This document shows positions 54,301 through 61,190 of a DNA stretch of 64,000 bases, one piece after another. A program made the translations under genes and the position numbers. This DNA comes from Deltaproteobacteria bacterium (lineage in GTDB: Bacteria > Desulfobacterota > Desulfobulbia > Desulfobulbales > Desulfurivibrionaceae). The stretch covers positions 1 to 64,000 of the forward strand of contig JAJZPC010000001.1 in the NCBI GenBank assembly GCA_021811385.1, given 5' to 3'. The number at the start of each line of letters is the position of its first letter. The stretch's first letter is position 1. Under the pieces are notes generated by a model that made no database searches, was not told the origin of the DNA, and saw only the letters and a program-made list of their open reading frames with translations.

Positions 54301-54602
54301 TGGCCGAGTACGAAAAGGCCACGGGCAACAAGGCCAAACGGGTGAACCCGGCCCTGGCCCTGATCGGCAAGGGAAGCGAGGACAGCGAGTTCTACCAGTC
54401 CCTGTTTGCATATCTGGTGAAAACCGCGCCCTTGCCCCAGGCGGAGCTCGCGAGGCTGGCCGAACAACGGGGCAAGGCAATCGCCCAGGAACTCACGGAC
54501 CGGGCCGGAGCGGATAGCGCCCGAATCACCGTTGGCTCTGCCGTGCAGAGCCAAGAAGAAGACGGGGCCGTACCCGCCAAGCTGGAATTGGGGCTGCGCT
54601 GA
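51345..54602 (+). CDS. AsmA-like DUF748 envelope protein
   Basis: 1085 residues. One N-terminal membrane anchor (about 28-50, GMAILFTVYALAGFFLAPSLL in part) and a very long periplasmic part with repeated beta-rich blocks typical of DUF748/AsmA-like bridge proteins (LPQYAAEQLHARLTMEAIRI, IEKPALRLAIDNDGRLNLAR in part). The C-terminus (VLFEPGRADVPPPEQEKLKA) has an OmpA-C-like pattern. Relatives move phospholipid or stabilise the outer membrane; the substrate here is unknown. Its ribosome site lies in a hairpin. Confidence 0.8.
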   Translation: MPKNKPSLHGSIFFRFIPPAIRRLCLRLGQGMAILFTVYALAGFFLAPSLLNKFLPQYAAEQLHARLTMEAIRINPLLFTCEIKGLRLTQEGEGEPVLAVERLFVDFETESLFRRAWTFADLVIEKPALRLAIDNDGRLNLARLNPSGSAGAEEPAISPAPAEPHPLPRLYLQHFSLSGGSASLTDQSKKSPPKPFAIDPLNIELVKVSTLPEQRGAYAVSAALPEGGSLGWKGTLSLAPILATGSLELKNFKPATIWRFLPERVHIAPPPGTLALTADYRFSLPDGKPALEMHPVAITLQGLAVQGTNAPQPLLTLNTLTASGGRIDLAKHQVLFPTLAVHGLAATASMDANGRGNWEGLVEPEEDEEPTEPWQIGIDSLTVADSTVGFSSDSPANPINLTLDLTKLSLASATVDLGKRQASGKHLALSGGGLTLNLGIASPAKAAQAPDKGHEPTSQEPPWKTSLDQLAINGFRIGFTDQATKIAYTLRDLTAEVKDIGHPTQPIAFDLKTGVEQGGEATLRGTASQKGDRIETQAQIARFSLKPLDGLVDRKAAVALVSGSLSADVRLLRTQGELQQATLTLDGDASINDLHLREDDTGDRLLAWKEATVSGLALSLNPDRLTIREVRMQAPGTKIIIFKDKSINLAKLRKQETQPQPSAPVAADKDQKPFPVAVERVRLENGVVDFADFSLVLPFATRIHQCRGSANSISSEPASKPALKFDGRVGEFGQAKASGSLMPFAPKRFTDITVLFRNVAMAPLSPYTATFAGRTIASGKLNLDLEYKIKESELAGKNSVVMEDFTLGDRVESPTAMSLPLDLAIALLTDSQGKIDLAVPINGNVDHPEFSYGVVVREAIFNLLSKVVTAPFRALASLFGSGTKNPDAVLFEPGRADVPPPEQEKLKAVSGVLDKKKQLVLTVHGGFDPALDGSALKTAHIRQALAQKLGAKLRAGEEPDPVAFDSGKTQRALESLAGDERLKTALAEYEKATGNKAKRVNPALALIGKGSEDSEFYQSLFAYLVKTAPLPQAELARLAEQRGKAIAQELTDRAGADSARITVGSAVQSQEEDGAVPAKLELGLR

Positions 54603-54638
54603 AGGCAGTTCTTGCCAAAATTCTCCCTGCGCTTGGCC

Positions 54639-54687
54639 TTGACAATGGCACACAGAAGATGCATACTGATGCATACAAAACATGCAT
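54639..54687 (+). promoter_or_regulatory. vapBC promoter and operator repeats
   Basis: TTGACA (54639-54644), a 17-nt spacer and CATACT (54662-54667). Three ATGCAT palindromes (54659-54664, 54669-54674, 54682-54687), two inside direct GATGCATAC repeats spaced 10 bp, cover the -10 and start region: likely the VapB(C) autoregulation site. Confidence 0.65.
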
Positions 54688-54702
54688 CACAGGGGAACCT
54701 CC

Positions 54703-54900
54703 ATGAGAACGACACTGAATATCGAAGATACCTTGCTGGAAAAAGCTGCGAAATTGACCGGGATTACGGAAAAGACATCTCTGGTCAAACTCGGATTGCA
54801 GGCCCTCATTGCCAAGGAAAGCGCGAAAAGACTCGCCGGACTGGGGGGAACTGAAAAAAATCTGGAAATGATCCCGCGGCGAAGACCCGAGGAATCATGA
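54703..54900 (+). CDS. vapB: VapB-type antitoxin
   Basis: 65 residues from the ATG at 54703 (AGGGGA upstream). MRTTLNIEDTLLEKAAKLTG is the ribbon-helix-helix-type VapB N-terminus and the C-terminal tail (LEMIPRRRPEES) should hold the toxin. It is directly ahead of vapC with one base between. DNA-binding autorepressor and toxin neutraliser. Confidence 0.85.
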   Translation: MRTTLNIEDTLLEKAAKLTGITEKTSLVKLGLQALIAKESAKRLAGLGGTEKNLEMIPRRRPEES

Positions 54901-54901
54901 T

Positions 54902-55258
54902 ATGATCCTGGTCGACACCTCGGTTTGGGTGGATCATTTACGGTCCGGAACCATCGGACTTGACGCATTATTGAATGACAACCAGGTCATCTGCCACCCG
55001 TTTATCATCGGCGAACTCGCTTGCGGATATCTCAAGAATAGAACGGAAATACTCGCCCTCCTCCAGGAACTTCCCATGGCGATCCGCGCAGATGACGAGG
55101 AGCTTATCACGTTCATTGACGATTACACGCTGATGGGAAAAGGGCTGGGGTATATCGATATCCATCTGCTCATGTCCGCCATGCTGACCAAGGTTCCGCT
55201 CTGGACAATTGACAAGCGGTTGCATGAGATCTCCTTACAGCTTCGCTTAACCCATTGA
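54902..55258 (+). CDS. vapC: VapC-type PIN-domain toxin (ribonuclease)
   Basis: 118 residues. PIN-domain acidic residues: ILVDTSVWVDHLR (D5), FIIGELACG (E43), YIDIHLLMSA (D95 region) and WTIDKRLHEI (final D). The Mg-dependent RNase toxin of a type II system; target RNA unknown. Complete and normal length, with its antitoxin gene next to it. Confidence 0.88.
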   Translation: MILVDTSVWVDHLRSGTIGLDALLNDNQVICHPFIIGELACGYLKNRTEILALLQELPMAIRADDEELITFIDDYTLMGKGLGYIDIHLLMSAMLTKVPLWTIDKRLHEISLQLRLTH

Positions 55259-55477
55259 TATCGCGGGGCAGGCAGCAAAAATGACACTGAAATCGATCGA
55301 GGGAATCGATGTTGACGGGAAACCAACCTTCAGCCGAAGCAATTCAGGCCACAAGCTCCTTCATTCAAACAGCGATATTTTACAATCATGCTGGTGCCGT
55401 GCATGCGGACCAGGGTTTAACCACACCACTCCATGCGGACAAAAATCAGGCTCCGTCCCCATTTTCCCAACCTGTAT

Positions 55478-56125
55478 ATGACAAAAATACTTTTCTCCAT
55501 TCTGTTTTGTGCTGCGGCCTTTATGGCGAATGGCTGCGTCTCGGTGCAGATGAAGCCCTCTGCGGGGATGGGGCCTGATGTTTACCGAATCAGCGCCCTG
55601 GCTACCTCGAGAAAGATTATTGGCGAAACCGTGACAATCGCCAAGGAGCGTTGCGCGCAGACGAACAAGCAGTACCTCTTTGTGAAAAATATTTTTCAGC
55701 ACAGCAGCAACTTGGGCATCGACATGGTTTCCTATGAACTCTATTTTACCTGTGTCGAGGCCGGGGACCCGCGACTGAACGAACTGAAATCCCTGCTGAG
55801 TCCTGCTGAAAAAAAGGACGATCAGGCTGGACAGACAAGCCCTGCCAAAGAACCGGTCCAGGAGAAGCCTTCGGTCAGCTCCGGCAAGGACGCTGCTCCT
55901 GCCCCGGATAAGCTGTCGCCGCCAAAAGACGAAAATCAGGGGCAGCAGGAGAAACCCGTCAAGGTTACCGAAGAGCAGGTGCGCGAAAAAAATCCACGGA
56001 TTGCGGTGCCTGAGAGCATGCAGACGGATGACTCCCCCATCATCGAAGAGGATCTGGGCGGGCACCCCCTCGATAGGGAAAATTACCTAAAAAGAAGGTT
56101 TCGCAAGAAAAAACAGACCAAATGA
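55478..56125 (+). CDS. Putative lipoprotein
   Basis: The ATG at 55478 gives a lipoprotein signal peptide (MTKILFSILFCAAAFMANGC, lipobox cysteine at residue 20); the track start 15 codons earlier would spoil it. 215 residues. A short conserved-looking block (YRISALATSRKIIGETVTIA) is followed by a proline/lysine/glutamate-rich low-complexity region (about 110-175) and a basic C-terminus (KRRFRKKKQTK). Not recognised; probably attached to the outer membrane. Confidence 0.6.
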   Translation: MTKILFSILFCAAAFMANGCVSVQMKPSAGMGPDVYRISALATSRKIIGETVTIAKERCAQTNKQYLFVKNIFQHSSNLGIDMVSYELYFTCVEAGDPRLNELKSLLSPAEKKDDQAGQTSPAKEPVQEKPSVSSGKDAAPAPDKLSPPKDENQGQQEKPVKVTEEQVREKNPRIAVPESMQTDDSPIIEEDLGGHPLDRENYLKRRFRKKKQTK

Positions 56126-56140
56126 CACCAAACAAACGGG

Positions 56141-56194
56141 GGAGAAACGGGGTCGGGGAAACGGAGAAACGGGAAACGGAGAAACGGGGTCGGG
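56141..56194. repeat. Short REP-like tandem repeats before the Y1 transposase
   Basis: GGAGAAACGGGGTCGGG occurs at 56141-56157 and 56178-56194, with a shorter copy GGAGAAACGGG at 56163-56173. They are next to a REP-associated transposase gene, as expected for its partner repeats. Confidence 0.5.
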
Positions 56195-56292
56195 CCAAGA
56201 TAACATCTTAATTTAACAGAGCAAAAGCGCAATACCTTGATTAATTACGGCCTTAATCAGTCTTTTTTGGTTTATAAAAGGTGATTTGCAAT

Positions 56293-57117
56293 ATGGCACG
56301 AGCGAAGCGGCACTACCTCCCTGGTCAAGTGTGGCATCTGACGCACCGGTGTCACAAACGGGAGTTTTTGCTCAAGTTCCGCAAGGATCGTCAAAGCTGG
56401 ATGCAGTGGTTGTATGAGGCGAAAAAGCGCTATGGGCTTGTAATCTTCAATTACACAGTAACGTCCAACCATATTCATCTTCTGGTGCTCGATGCCGGTG
56501 ACCGTCATGTGATCCCCCGGTCGATGCAACTGCTGGCCGGACGTGTCGGCCAGGAACATAACCGACGCAAGAATCGCAAGGGAGCCTTTTGAGAAGACAG
56601 ATACCATGCGACCGCAGTGGAGAAGGGAGAGCATCTGTGCCGCTGCCTTGTGTACATGGATCTCAATATGGTTCGGGCCGGGGTTGTGTCGCATCCGGCG
56701 GAATGGGAGCATGGCGGCTATAACGAGATCCAGCAACCGCGCCAAAGGAAATCGCTGATTCATTATGACGCGCTGTGCAGCCATCTTGGCATCGGCAAGT
56801 ATGAACACTTGAGGGAGTCACATCGGGAATGGGTGGAAGCCGCTCTCAAGGCAAAGAGCCATTGCCGGGGAAGATGTGAACCGGTCTCTGGGGTGTCACT
56901 GCTGGGAAGCGAGCTTGAAGGACTTCGGATGCGGTGCTGCCAACCGGTGTCAAAAACTCTGCGGCCCTGCCCAGGGGAGAAGGGCTGGGCAAGGCCGCAG
57001 TCGCCCCGGCGGTGGAGGGGGATTACTGCCGGTGCTGAAGGCGATCACTGGGCGCGGACCTTTCCACCAATCATAAAAGCCGCGCTCACCAAAAAAAGAT
57101 TCTTCACAATATACTGA
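56293..57117 (+). pseudogene. REP-associated tyrosine (Y1) transposase, interrupted by a TGA
   Basis: The N-terminal part (MARAKRHYLPGQVWHLTHRC, then TVTSNHIHLLVLD, the HUH motif) ends with a TGA at 56590-56592 in GAF-stop-EDRYHATAV. The same frame continues at once with EKGEHLCRCLVYMDLNMVRA, so the usual Trp (TGG) in this family became TGA. The later part (after about 56860) no longer resembles the family and overlaps the converging DoxX-like gene. Almost surely inactive. Confidence 0.78.
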
Positions 57118-57476
57118 CCTTCCAGGGACAGCCCAAAAGGCGGCTGGGTAAAGCAAATTTCCGGCAGCAGAACCAAAGGCAACATCGTCCCGGGCAACTG
57201 GAGAAGCAGGAGCAGCAGGGCAATGCGGATCAACGGCCGGTAGAGCAGACACAACCCCACGCTCACCTCCCACCAGCCTAGAATCGGCAGGAAAACCTGG
57301 GGCGAAACCCAGTAGACCGTCCGCTTGATCAGCTCCTCCTCCGGGCTCATCCCCAAAGGCTTCAGCAGGCCGAACCAGATAAAGATGAGGGCAATGGAGT
57401 ACCGCATCAGGGGCTGGCAGTAGCGGTCCATCCCCGCGGAAATCCTGAGATCGGCCCGATCAAACCAGGCGCGCAT
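57045..57476 (-). CDS. DoxX-like membrane protein
   Basis: 143 residues from the ATG at 57476, with GGAGGAG 7 nt upstream; the track start is too early. About four hydrophobic segments: MRYSIALIFIWFGLLKPLG, VFLPILGWWEVSVGLCLLY in part, LLLLLQLPGTMLPLVLLP and YIVKNLFLVSAAFMIGG. Fits the DoxX/DoxD-like family of small inner-membrane proteins with varied roles. Overlaps the end of the PilZ gene by 17 nt. Confidence 0.65.
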   Translation of the reverse strand: MRAWFDRADLRISAGMDRYCQPLMRYSIALIFIWFGLLKPLGMSPEEELIKRTVYWVSPQVFLPILGWWEVSVGLCLLYRPLIRIALLLLLLQLPGTMLPLVLLPEICFTQPPFGLSLEGQYIVKNLFLVSAAFMIGGKVRAQ

Positions 57477-58065
57477 CCGCATTCTCCTCCCCAGCCCGCG
57501 TTTTCCTGTCAAAAAAAGGCGGTCCAGAGGTGACATACACGGATTTGTACTCCGTGTACCGCGTGTCGTAGGAAAACTGCGGGATATGGGCGTTGGTCAG
57601 GATAAAGCTTTCCAGCCGCCTGATCTGGACCTCGGAAAGCTCGCCAAAGCGGACCTGCCTTTCCCGGACGAAATAGTCGCTTGAAAAAAAACGGGAACAC
57701 ACCGCATCGGCCACGATCTCAAAGGGAACCCCCTGGATGTGCTGACCGTTGTGGGTAAAGAGGATTCCTTCCATTGGCGGCTCTTCCACCGGGTGGTTGT
57801 CGGCAATGTATGAAAACGACACCCCGCCCATGCTGATATCGAGCACCCGGCCAACCCCCTGATGAAACACATACATCTCATGGCGCGGAGTGAACCGGGG
57901 GAATTTCCCGTGGTGCGCTCCCTGCGCGTTGCCGGCCCGGACATGCCTGCCGCCCCCGGTGTCGAGCCGGTTCCCCGGCCGATTTTCCAACCCCTCTCCG
58001 TTTCCGGCCTGAGAGGCGTTGCTGAGAGGGGTAATCCTACAGATACCATCTTCCGACTTTCCCAT
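57460..58065 (-). CDS. PilZ-domain protein (c-di-GMP binding)
   Basis: 201 residues from the ATG at 58065, with AAGGAGGA 6-7 nt before; the first ATG in the track touches that site. The PilZ signature is visible: RFTPRHEMYVF (RxxxR, about residue 57) followed by VLDISMGGVSF (D/NxSxxG). The N-terminal 45 residues are glycine/asparagine-rich and disordered. It probably links c-di-GMP to envelope or motility output; DoxX-like protein follows in the same operon. Confidence 0.75.
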   Translation of the reverse strand: MGKSEDGICRITPLSNASQAGNGEGLENRPGNRLDTGGGRHVRAGNAQGAHHGKFPRFTPRHEMYVFHQGVGRVLDISMGGVSFSYIADNHPVEEPPMEGILFTHNGQHIQGVPFEIVADAVCSRFFSSDYFVRERQVRFGELSEVQIRRLESFILTNAHIPQFSYDTRYTEYKSVYVTSGPPFFDRKTRAGEENADARLV

Positions 58066-58243
58066 GACCATTCCTCCTTTTTTGCTGGCATATCTTCAGG
58101 GCTCGACCAAGCGGCAGTAAAGACACTGTAACGGCCCCCAATGATAAATAAAAATGAATAATATAAATCTTTAATGCAAATTTAATTTATGATACCATTC
58201 CGGGAAACAGCACGCCCAACCATTATCCTGCGAGGCGCCCCTG

Positions 58244-59218
58244 ATGAGCATCACCCTGAGACAACTGGAAATCTTTGTCGCCGTGGCCGAAACCCAGCAG
58301 GTGACCAAGGCAAGCGAGAAGCTGTTCCTGACCCAATCGGCAGTGAGCATGGCCTTAAACGAGCTGCAAAATCAACTGGCCGGCCCTCTTTTCGACCGGC
58401 GGGGCCGCACCCTGCTGATCAACGACCGTGGCCGCTATCTCCTGCCATTTGCCAAGGAGATCCTCTGCCAGATCAACAACATCGAAACCCTGATGACCGA
58501 AAAAAAGGACAAGGTTATCGGCGCGCTGAAAATCGTGGCCAGCTCCACTGTCGGCAATTATGTCCTGCCCTACCTGATCGGCGCCTTCAAGCATATGCAC
58601 CCCTCGGTCTCCATCGACATGGAGGTCTGCAACACCCGCCATGCCGAGGAACTTATCGTCAGCGGCAGCATGGATCTGGGCTTTGTGGAGGGCGAGGTCA
58701 GTAATGACCAGATTGCCACGCTCCCCTGGCTGCAGGATGAACTGATGGTGATCGCCAGCCCGGCCAGCGAAATCGGCGCCCAAAAGACCTTCCGGGTGCC
58801 GGAGGATCTGGAGAGATGCGAATGGGTCATGCGGGAAAAGGGCTCGGGCACGGCCCAGATCTTCAAGAAGAAACTGGGCCGCCACGTCACCGGCCTCAAG
58901 GTGGTCATGGAACTCGGCCATACCGAGGCCATCAAAAAGGCGGTGGAATCGAACGCCGGGGTCGCCTGCCTCTCAAAACTGGCGGTCTGCCGGGAGGTGG
59001 AACAGGGATGGCTGGCAGGGCTGCCCGTGGAGGGGGTTGATATGAAACGGACCCTGCAGATCATTCAATACAAGAAAAAGGCCTCCACCAACCTGATGGA
59101 GGAGTTCATCAACTTCTGCGCCCTGCTCAACGAGTGCAGCCAGGGCTGCGCCTGCCTCTCCTCGCCCTGGAAGCTTCAGGATCTGCTGGCCAAATCCTGC
59201 CGGCAGCCAGGGGCGTAA
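58244..59218 (+). CDS. LysR-family transcriptional regulator
   Basis: 324 residues. N-terminal winged HTH (LRQLEIFVAVAETQQVTKAS, LTQSAVSMALNELQNQL) and a LysR substrate-binding domain from about 90 (ALKIVASSTVGNYVLPYLIG, GFVEGEV, GVACLSKLAV). The C-terminal tail with several Cys (SQGCACLSSPWKLQDLLAKS) is unusual, and its coding DNA is repeated 1.4 kb downstream. It resembles CysB/YeiE-like regulators in layout; the target may be the divergent PilZ operon or the PhnD-like gene. Confidence 0.87.
   Translation: MSITLRQLEIFVAVAETQQVTKASEKLFLTQSAVSMALNELQNQLAGPLFDRRGRTLLINDRGRYLLPFAKEILCQINNIETLMTEKKDKVIGALKIVASSTVGNYVLPYLIGAFKHMHPSVSIDMEVCNTRHAEELIVSGSMDLGFVEGEVSNDQIATLPWLQDELMVIASPASEIGAQKTFRVPEDLERCEWVMREKGSGTAQIFKKKLGRHVTGLKVVMELGHTEAIKKAVESNAGVACLSKLAVCREVEQGWLAGLPVEGVDMKRTLQIIQYKKKASTNLMEEFINFCALLNECSQGCACLSSPWKLQDLLAKSCRQPGA
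59159..59212 (+). repeat. Direct repeat copy A (LysR 3' end)
   Basis: TCCTCGCCCTGGAAGCTTCAG and the following 33 bases are found again at 60544-60597 with about six differences. Copy A codes for the last residues of the LysR protein. Confidence 0.8.
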
Positions 59219-59520
59219 AAAGGTCCATTGCAGAAGAGGGGCTCTCTCTTATCCTGTTTTCCATCTCAAGCGACAGTCCGCAATAGCCAGTTACTCATCT
59301 TTCTTCTCTCCCCCCGGTTTTATTCGTGTTTGTGTCGTCTGCAAGACAGAAGGGAATTCCGCTGCTTGATAGTATAGCTCTATTCCCGCGAACAGCGGTG
59401 GGCAGGCTTTTCCAGCGCATCTATCCCTGGCGCTACACGTACGGCGATCTCAGCATCGAAAGCAATTTCGGTTCCGGATCATTCGGGAAAAGCATGAAAC
59501 ATACAGCAAGGAGAAATGTT
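59219..59520. other. Intergenic region between lysR and the PhnD-like gene
   Basis: 302 bases. The track extends the next ORF into it (start 59326), but the good ribosome site (AAGGAG) and signal peptide begin at 59521. I see no convincing terminator; TATAGCTCT near 59367 could be part of a promoter but no clear -35 pairs with it. Confidence 0.4.
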
Positions 59521-60414
59521 ATGGGAAACAGCATGAGAAAGATCGGGATGATGTGTATAGCCCTGCTGGTCAGCGCCATGTTCGTCGCGACAGTTCAGGC
59601 AGAAATCAAGATCGGCGTCATGTCCCTGCGGGGCGCGCCCAAGGCCATGGAGGAATGGGCCGCGACCGGGGAGTATCTCGCCGGCAAGATGGGAGAGCCC
59701 GTTACCATTATGCCCCTCCAGTTCGCCACCCTTGAGCCCATGTTGAAAGACGGCAAGATCGATTTCGCGCTGGCGAACTCCGCTTTCTTCGTGGAGGCGG
59801 AAAAATTGTACGGCGCCAAGGCCGTGGCCATGCAGATCAATTCGGCGGGCGGCAGACCGGTCAAGGAGTTCGGCGGGGTGATCTTCGTGCGCAAGGACAG
59901 CCCCATCAATAATCTTGCCGACCTCAAAGGCAAGAAATTCATGGTGGTGAAAGCGATCTCTTTTGGCGGCGGCCAAATGGCCATGCGGCTTCTTCTTCAG
60001 AACGGGATCGATTACCGGAAGGATTTTGCCGAGTTCAAGGAAGGCATCAAGCATGACAATGTGATTCTGGCCGTGAAAAACGGAGCCATGGATGCGGGAA
60101 CCGTCCGCACCGATCTCTTGGAGGCCATGGCTGCGGAAGGAAAGATCTCCATGTCCGACTTCAAGATCATCAACCAGATCAAGGACAGCTTCCCCTTTGT
60201 GCATAGCACTGAGTTGTATCCCGAGTGGCCCATGATTGCGGCAAAACATGTTGATGCAGACAAAGCCAAGAAGCTCGGCGAGGCCCTCATCGCGATGAAG
60301 GCTGATTCCGATGCGGCAAAAAAAGCCGGGATTCTCGGCTGGGGGCCGCCCGCCGACTTTAAAAGCGTGCGGGAATGCCTGAAGGCCCTTAAGCATGGGG
60401 CTTTTGCCAACTAA
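59521..60414 (+). CDS. PhnD-like periplasmic substrate-binding protein
   Basis: 297 residues from the ATG at 59521 (AAGGAG 8 nt before). Signal peptide about 1-27 (MRKIGMMCIALLVSAMFVAT, cleavage near VQA-EIK). Then EIKIGVMSLRGAPKAMEEWA, DFALANSAFFVEAEKLYG, LADLKGKKFMVVKAISFGG: the phosphate/phosphonate/phosphite-binding family. No ABC permease or ATPase genes are adjacent, so it is an orphan, possibly a sensor partner or serving a remote transporter. Flanked by duplicated lysR 3' sequence. Confidence 0.8.
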   Translation: MGNSMRKIGMMCIALLVSAMFVATVQAEIKIGVMSLRGAPKAMEEWAATGEYLAGKMGEPVTIMPLQFATLEPMLKDGKIDFALANSAFFVEAEKLYGAKAVAMQINSAGGRPVKEFGGVIFVRKDSPINNLADLKGKKFMVVKAISFGGGQMAMRLLLQNGIDYRKDFAEFKEGIKHDNVILAVKNGAMDAGTVRTDLLEAMAAEGKISMSDFKIINQIKDSFPFVHSTELYPEWPMIAAKHVDADKAKKLGEALIAMKADSDAAKKAGILGWGPPADFKSVRECLKALKHGAFAN

Positions 60415-60510
60415 CGAATCCCGCGAATCGTGACTGGTTTCGAAAAAAGAGGAATTGTCGCCAAATGTATCCTCATCGTTTCAATGCCGGCGCAGGGTTT
60501 GATGACCGTG

Positions 60511-60539
60511 CCTGCGGTGGAGGCTATTTACACCGCAGG
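60511..60539 (+). other. Hairpin behind the PhnD-like gene
   Basis: CCTGCGGTG (60511-60519) and CACCGCAGG (60531-60539) form a 9-bp stem with an 11-nt loop about 100 nt after the stop codon. No T run follows, so a terminator role is uncertain. Confidence 0.45.
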
Positions 60540-60543
60540 CCGT

Positions 60544-60597
60544 TCCTCGCCCTGGAAGCTTCAGAAGCTGCCGGCCAAATCCTGCCGACAACCAGGG
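60544..60597 (+). repeat. Direct repeat copy B (LysR 3' end fragment)
   Basis: Near-copy of 59159-59212: TCCTCGCCCTGGAAGCTTCAG, then AAGCTGCCGGCCAAATCCTG. It stays readable in a small ORF (60430-60627) that would give SSPWKLQKLPAKSCRQPG, probably not a real gene. Confidence 0.75.
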
Positions 60598-60701
60598 CAT
60601 GAAGGGGAGTCTTATCCGCAGGCTTGACAGGGTGGAATTCCTTCGGTAAACAGAGCGGGATTTGGAGTAACGCGGAACAACCCCCAGAGGAATTCACAGC
60701 C

Positions 60702-61184
60702 ATGATCGTTGATCGTTTGCATAATTATACCTGCTACCCATTGGGCAAACCGTGGCAATTGGCCTTTGATTTTCTCCTCTCGTTGCCGCCCGATGCGGAA
60801 GAAAGAAAATACCCTTTGCAGGGCGATGACCTCTTCGCCATTGTCATGAGCTATGAAACAGGCCCGCCGGAAACCGCCGGGATCGAAGCGCACCGCAAGT
60901 ATCTGGATATTCAAATGGTTATCTCGGGAGAAGAGGGGATTGGCTGGAGCCAGGTGGATGACCTGGAGATTGACACCCCCTATGACGCGACCAAGGATGC
61001 GGAATTGTACAAACATCCGAAGCAGGGGCTGCTGCGGGTGAATCTGTTCCCGGGAGACTTCATGGCCCTGTTCCCCCATGATGCCCATATGCCGTCGATC
61101 ATGACCCGGCAAGGACCGGTCCTTACCAAAAAGGTGGTGGTCAAGGTGGGCATGCATCTTCTCGAAAAATACCCCCCCGCCTGA
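60702..61184 (+). CDS. YhcH/YjgK/YiaL family protein
   Basis: 160 residues from the ATG at 60702 (AGAGGA upstream). Family motifs: GIEAHRKYLDIQMVISGEEG (metal-binding H and E), LRVNLFPGDFMALFPHDAHM (second His set) and KKVVVKV. Cupin-like beta-sandwich; relatives act in sugar metabolism (for example the sialic acid-linked NanQ/YhcH). Here it stands between the binding protein gene and recQ with no sugar catabolic neighbours. Confidence 0.82.
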   Translation: MIVDRLHNYTCYPLGKPWQLAFDFLLSLPPDAEERKYPLQGDDLFAIVMSYETGPPETAGIEAHRKYLDIQMVISGEEGIGWSQVDDLEIDTPYDATKDAELYKHPKQGLLRVNLFPGDFMALFPHDAHMPSIMTRQGPVLTKKVVVKVGMHLLEKYPPA

Positions 61185-61190
61185 AGGCCC

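Noticed and set aside
53607-54683. 358-residue antisense ORF over the DUF748 gene
   Set aside because: Shadow of a GC-rich gene; composition and motifs fit no protein.
56590-56592. In-frame TGA in the Y1 transposase as a selenocysteine codon
   Set aside because: The family has Trp here, no SECIS-like hairpin is evident directly downstream, and the C-terminus is degraded.
60430-60627. 65-residue ORF behind the PhnD-like gene
   Set aside because: It is explained by the duplicated lysR 3' sequence and a hairpin; no ribosome site.
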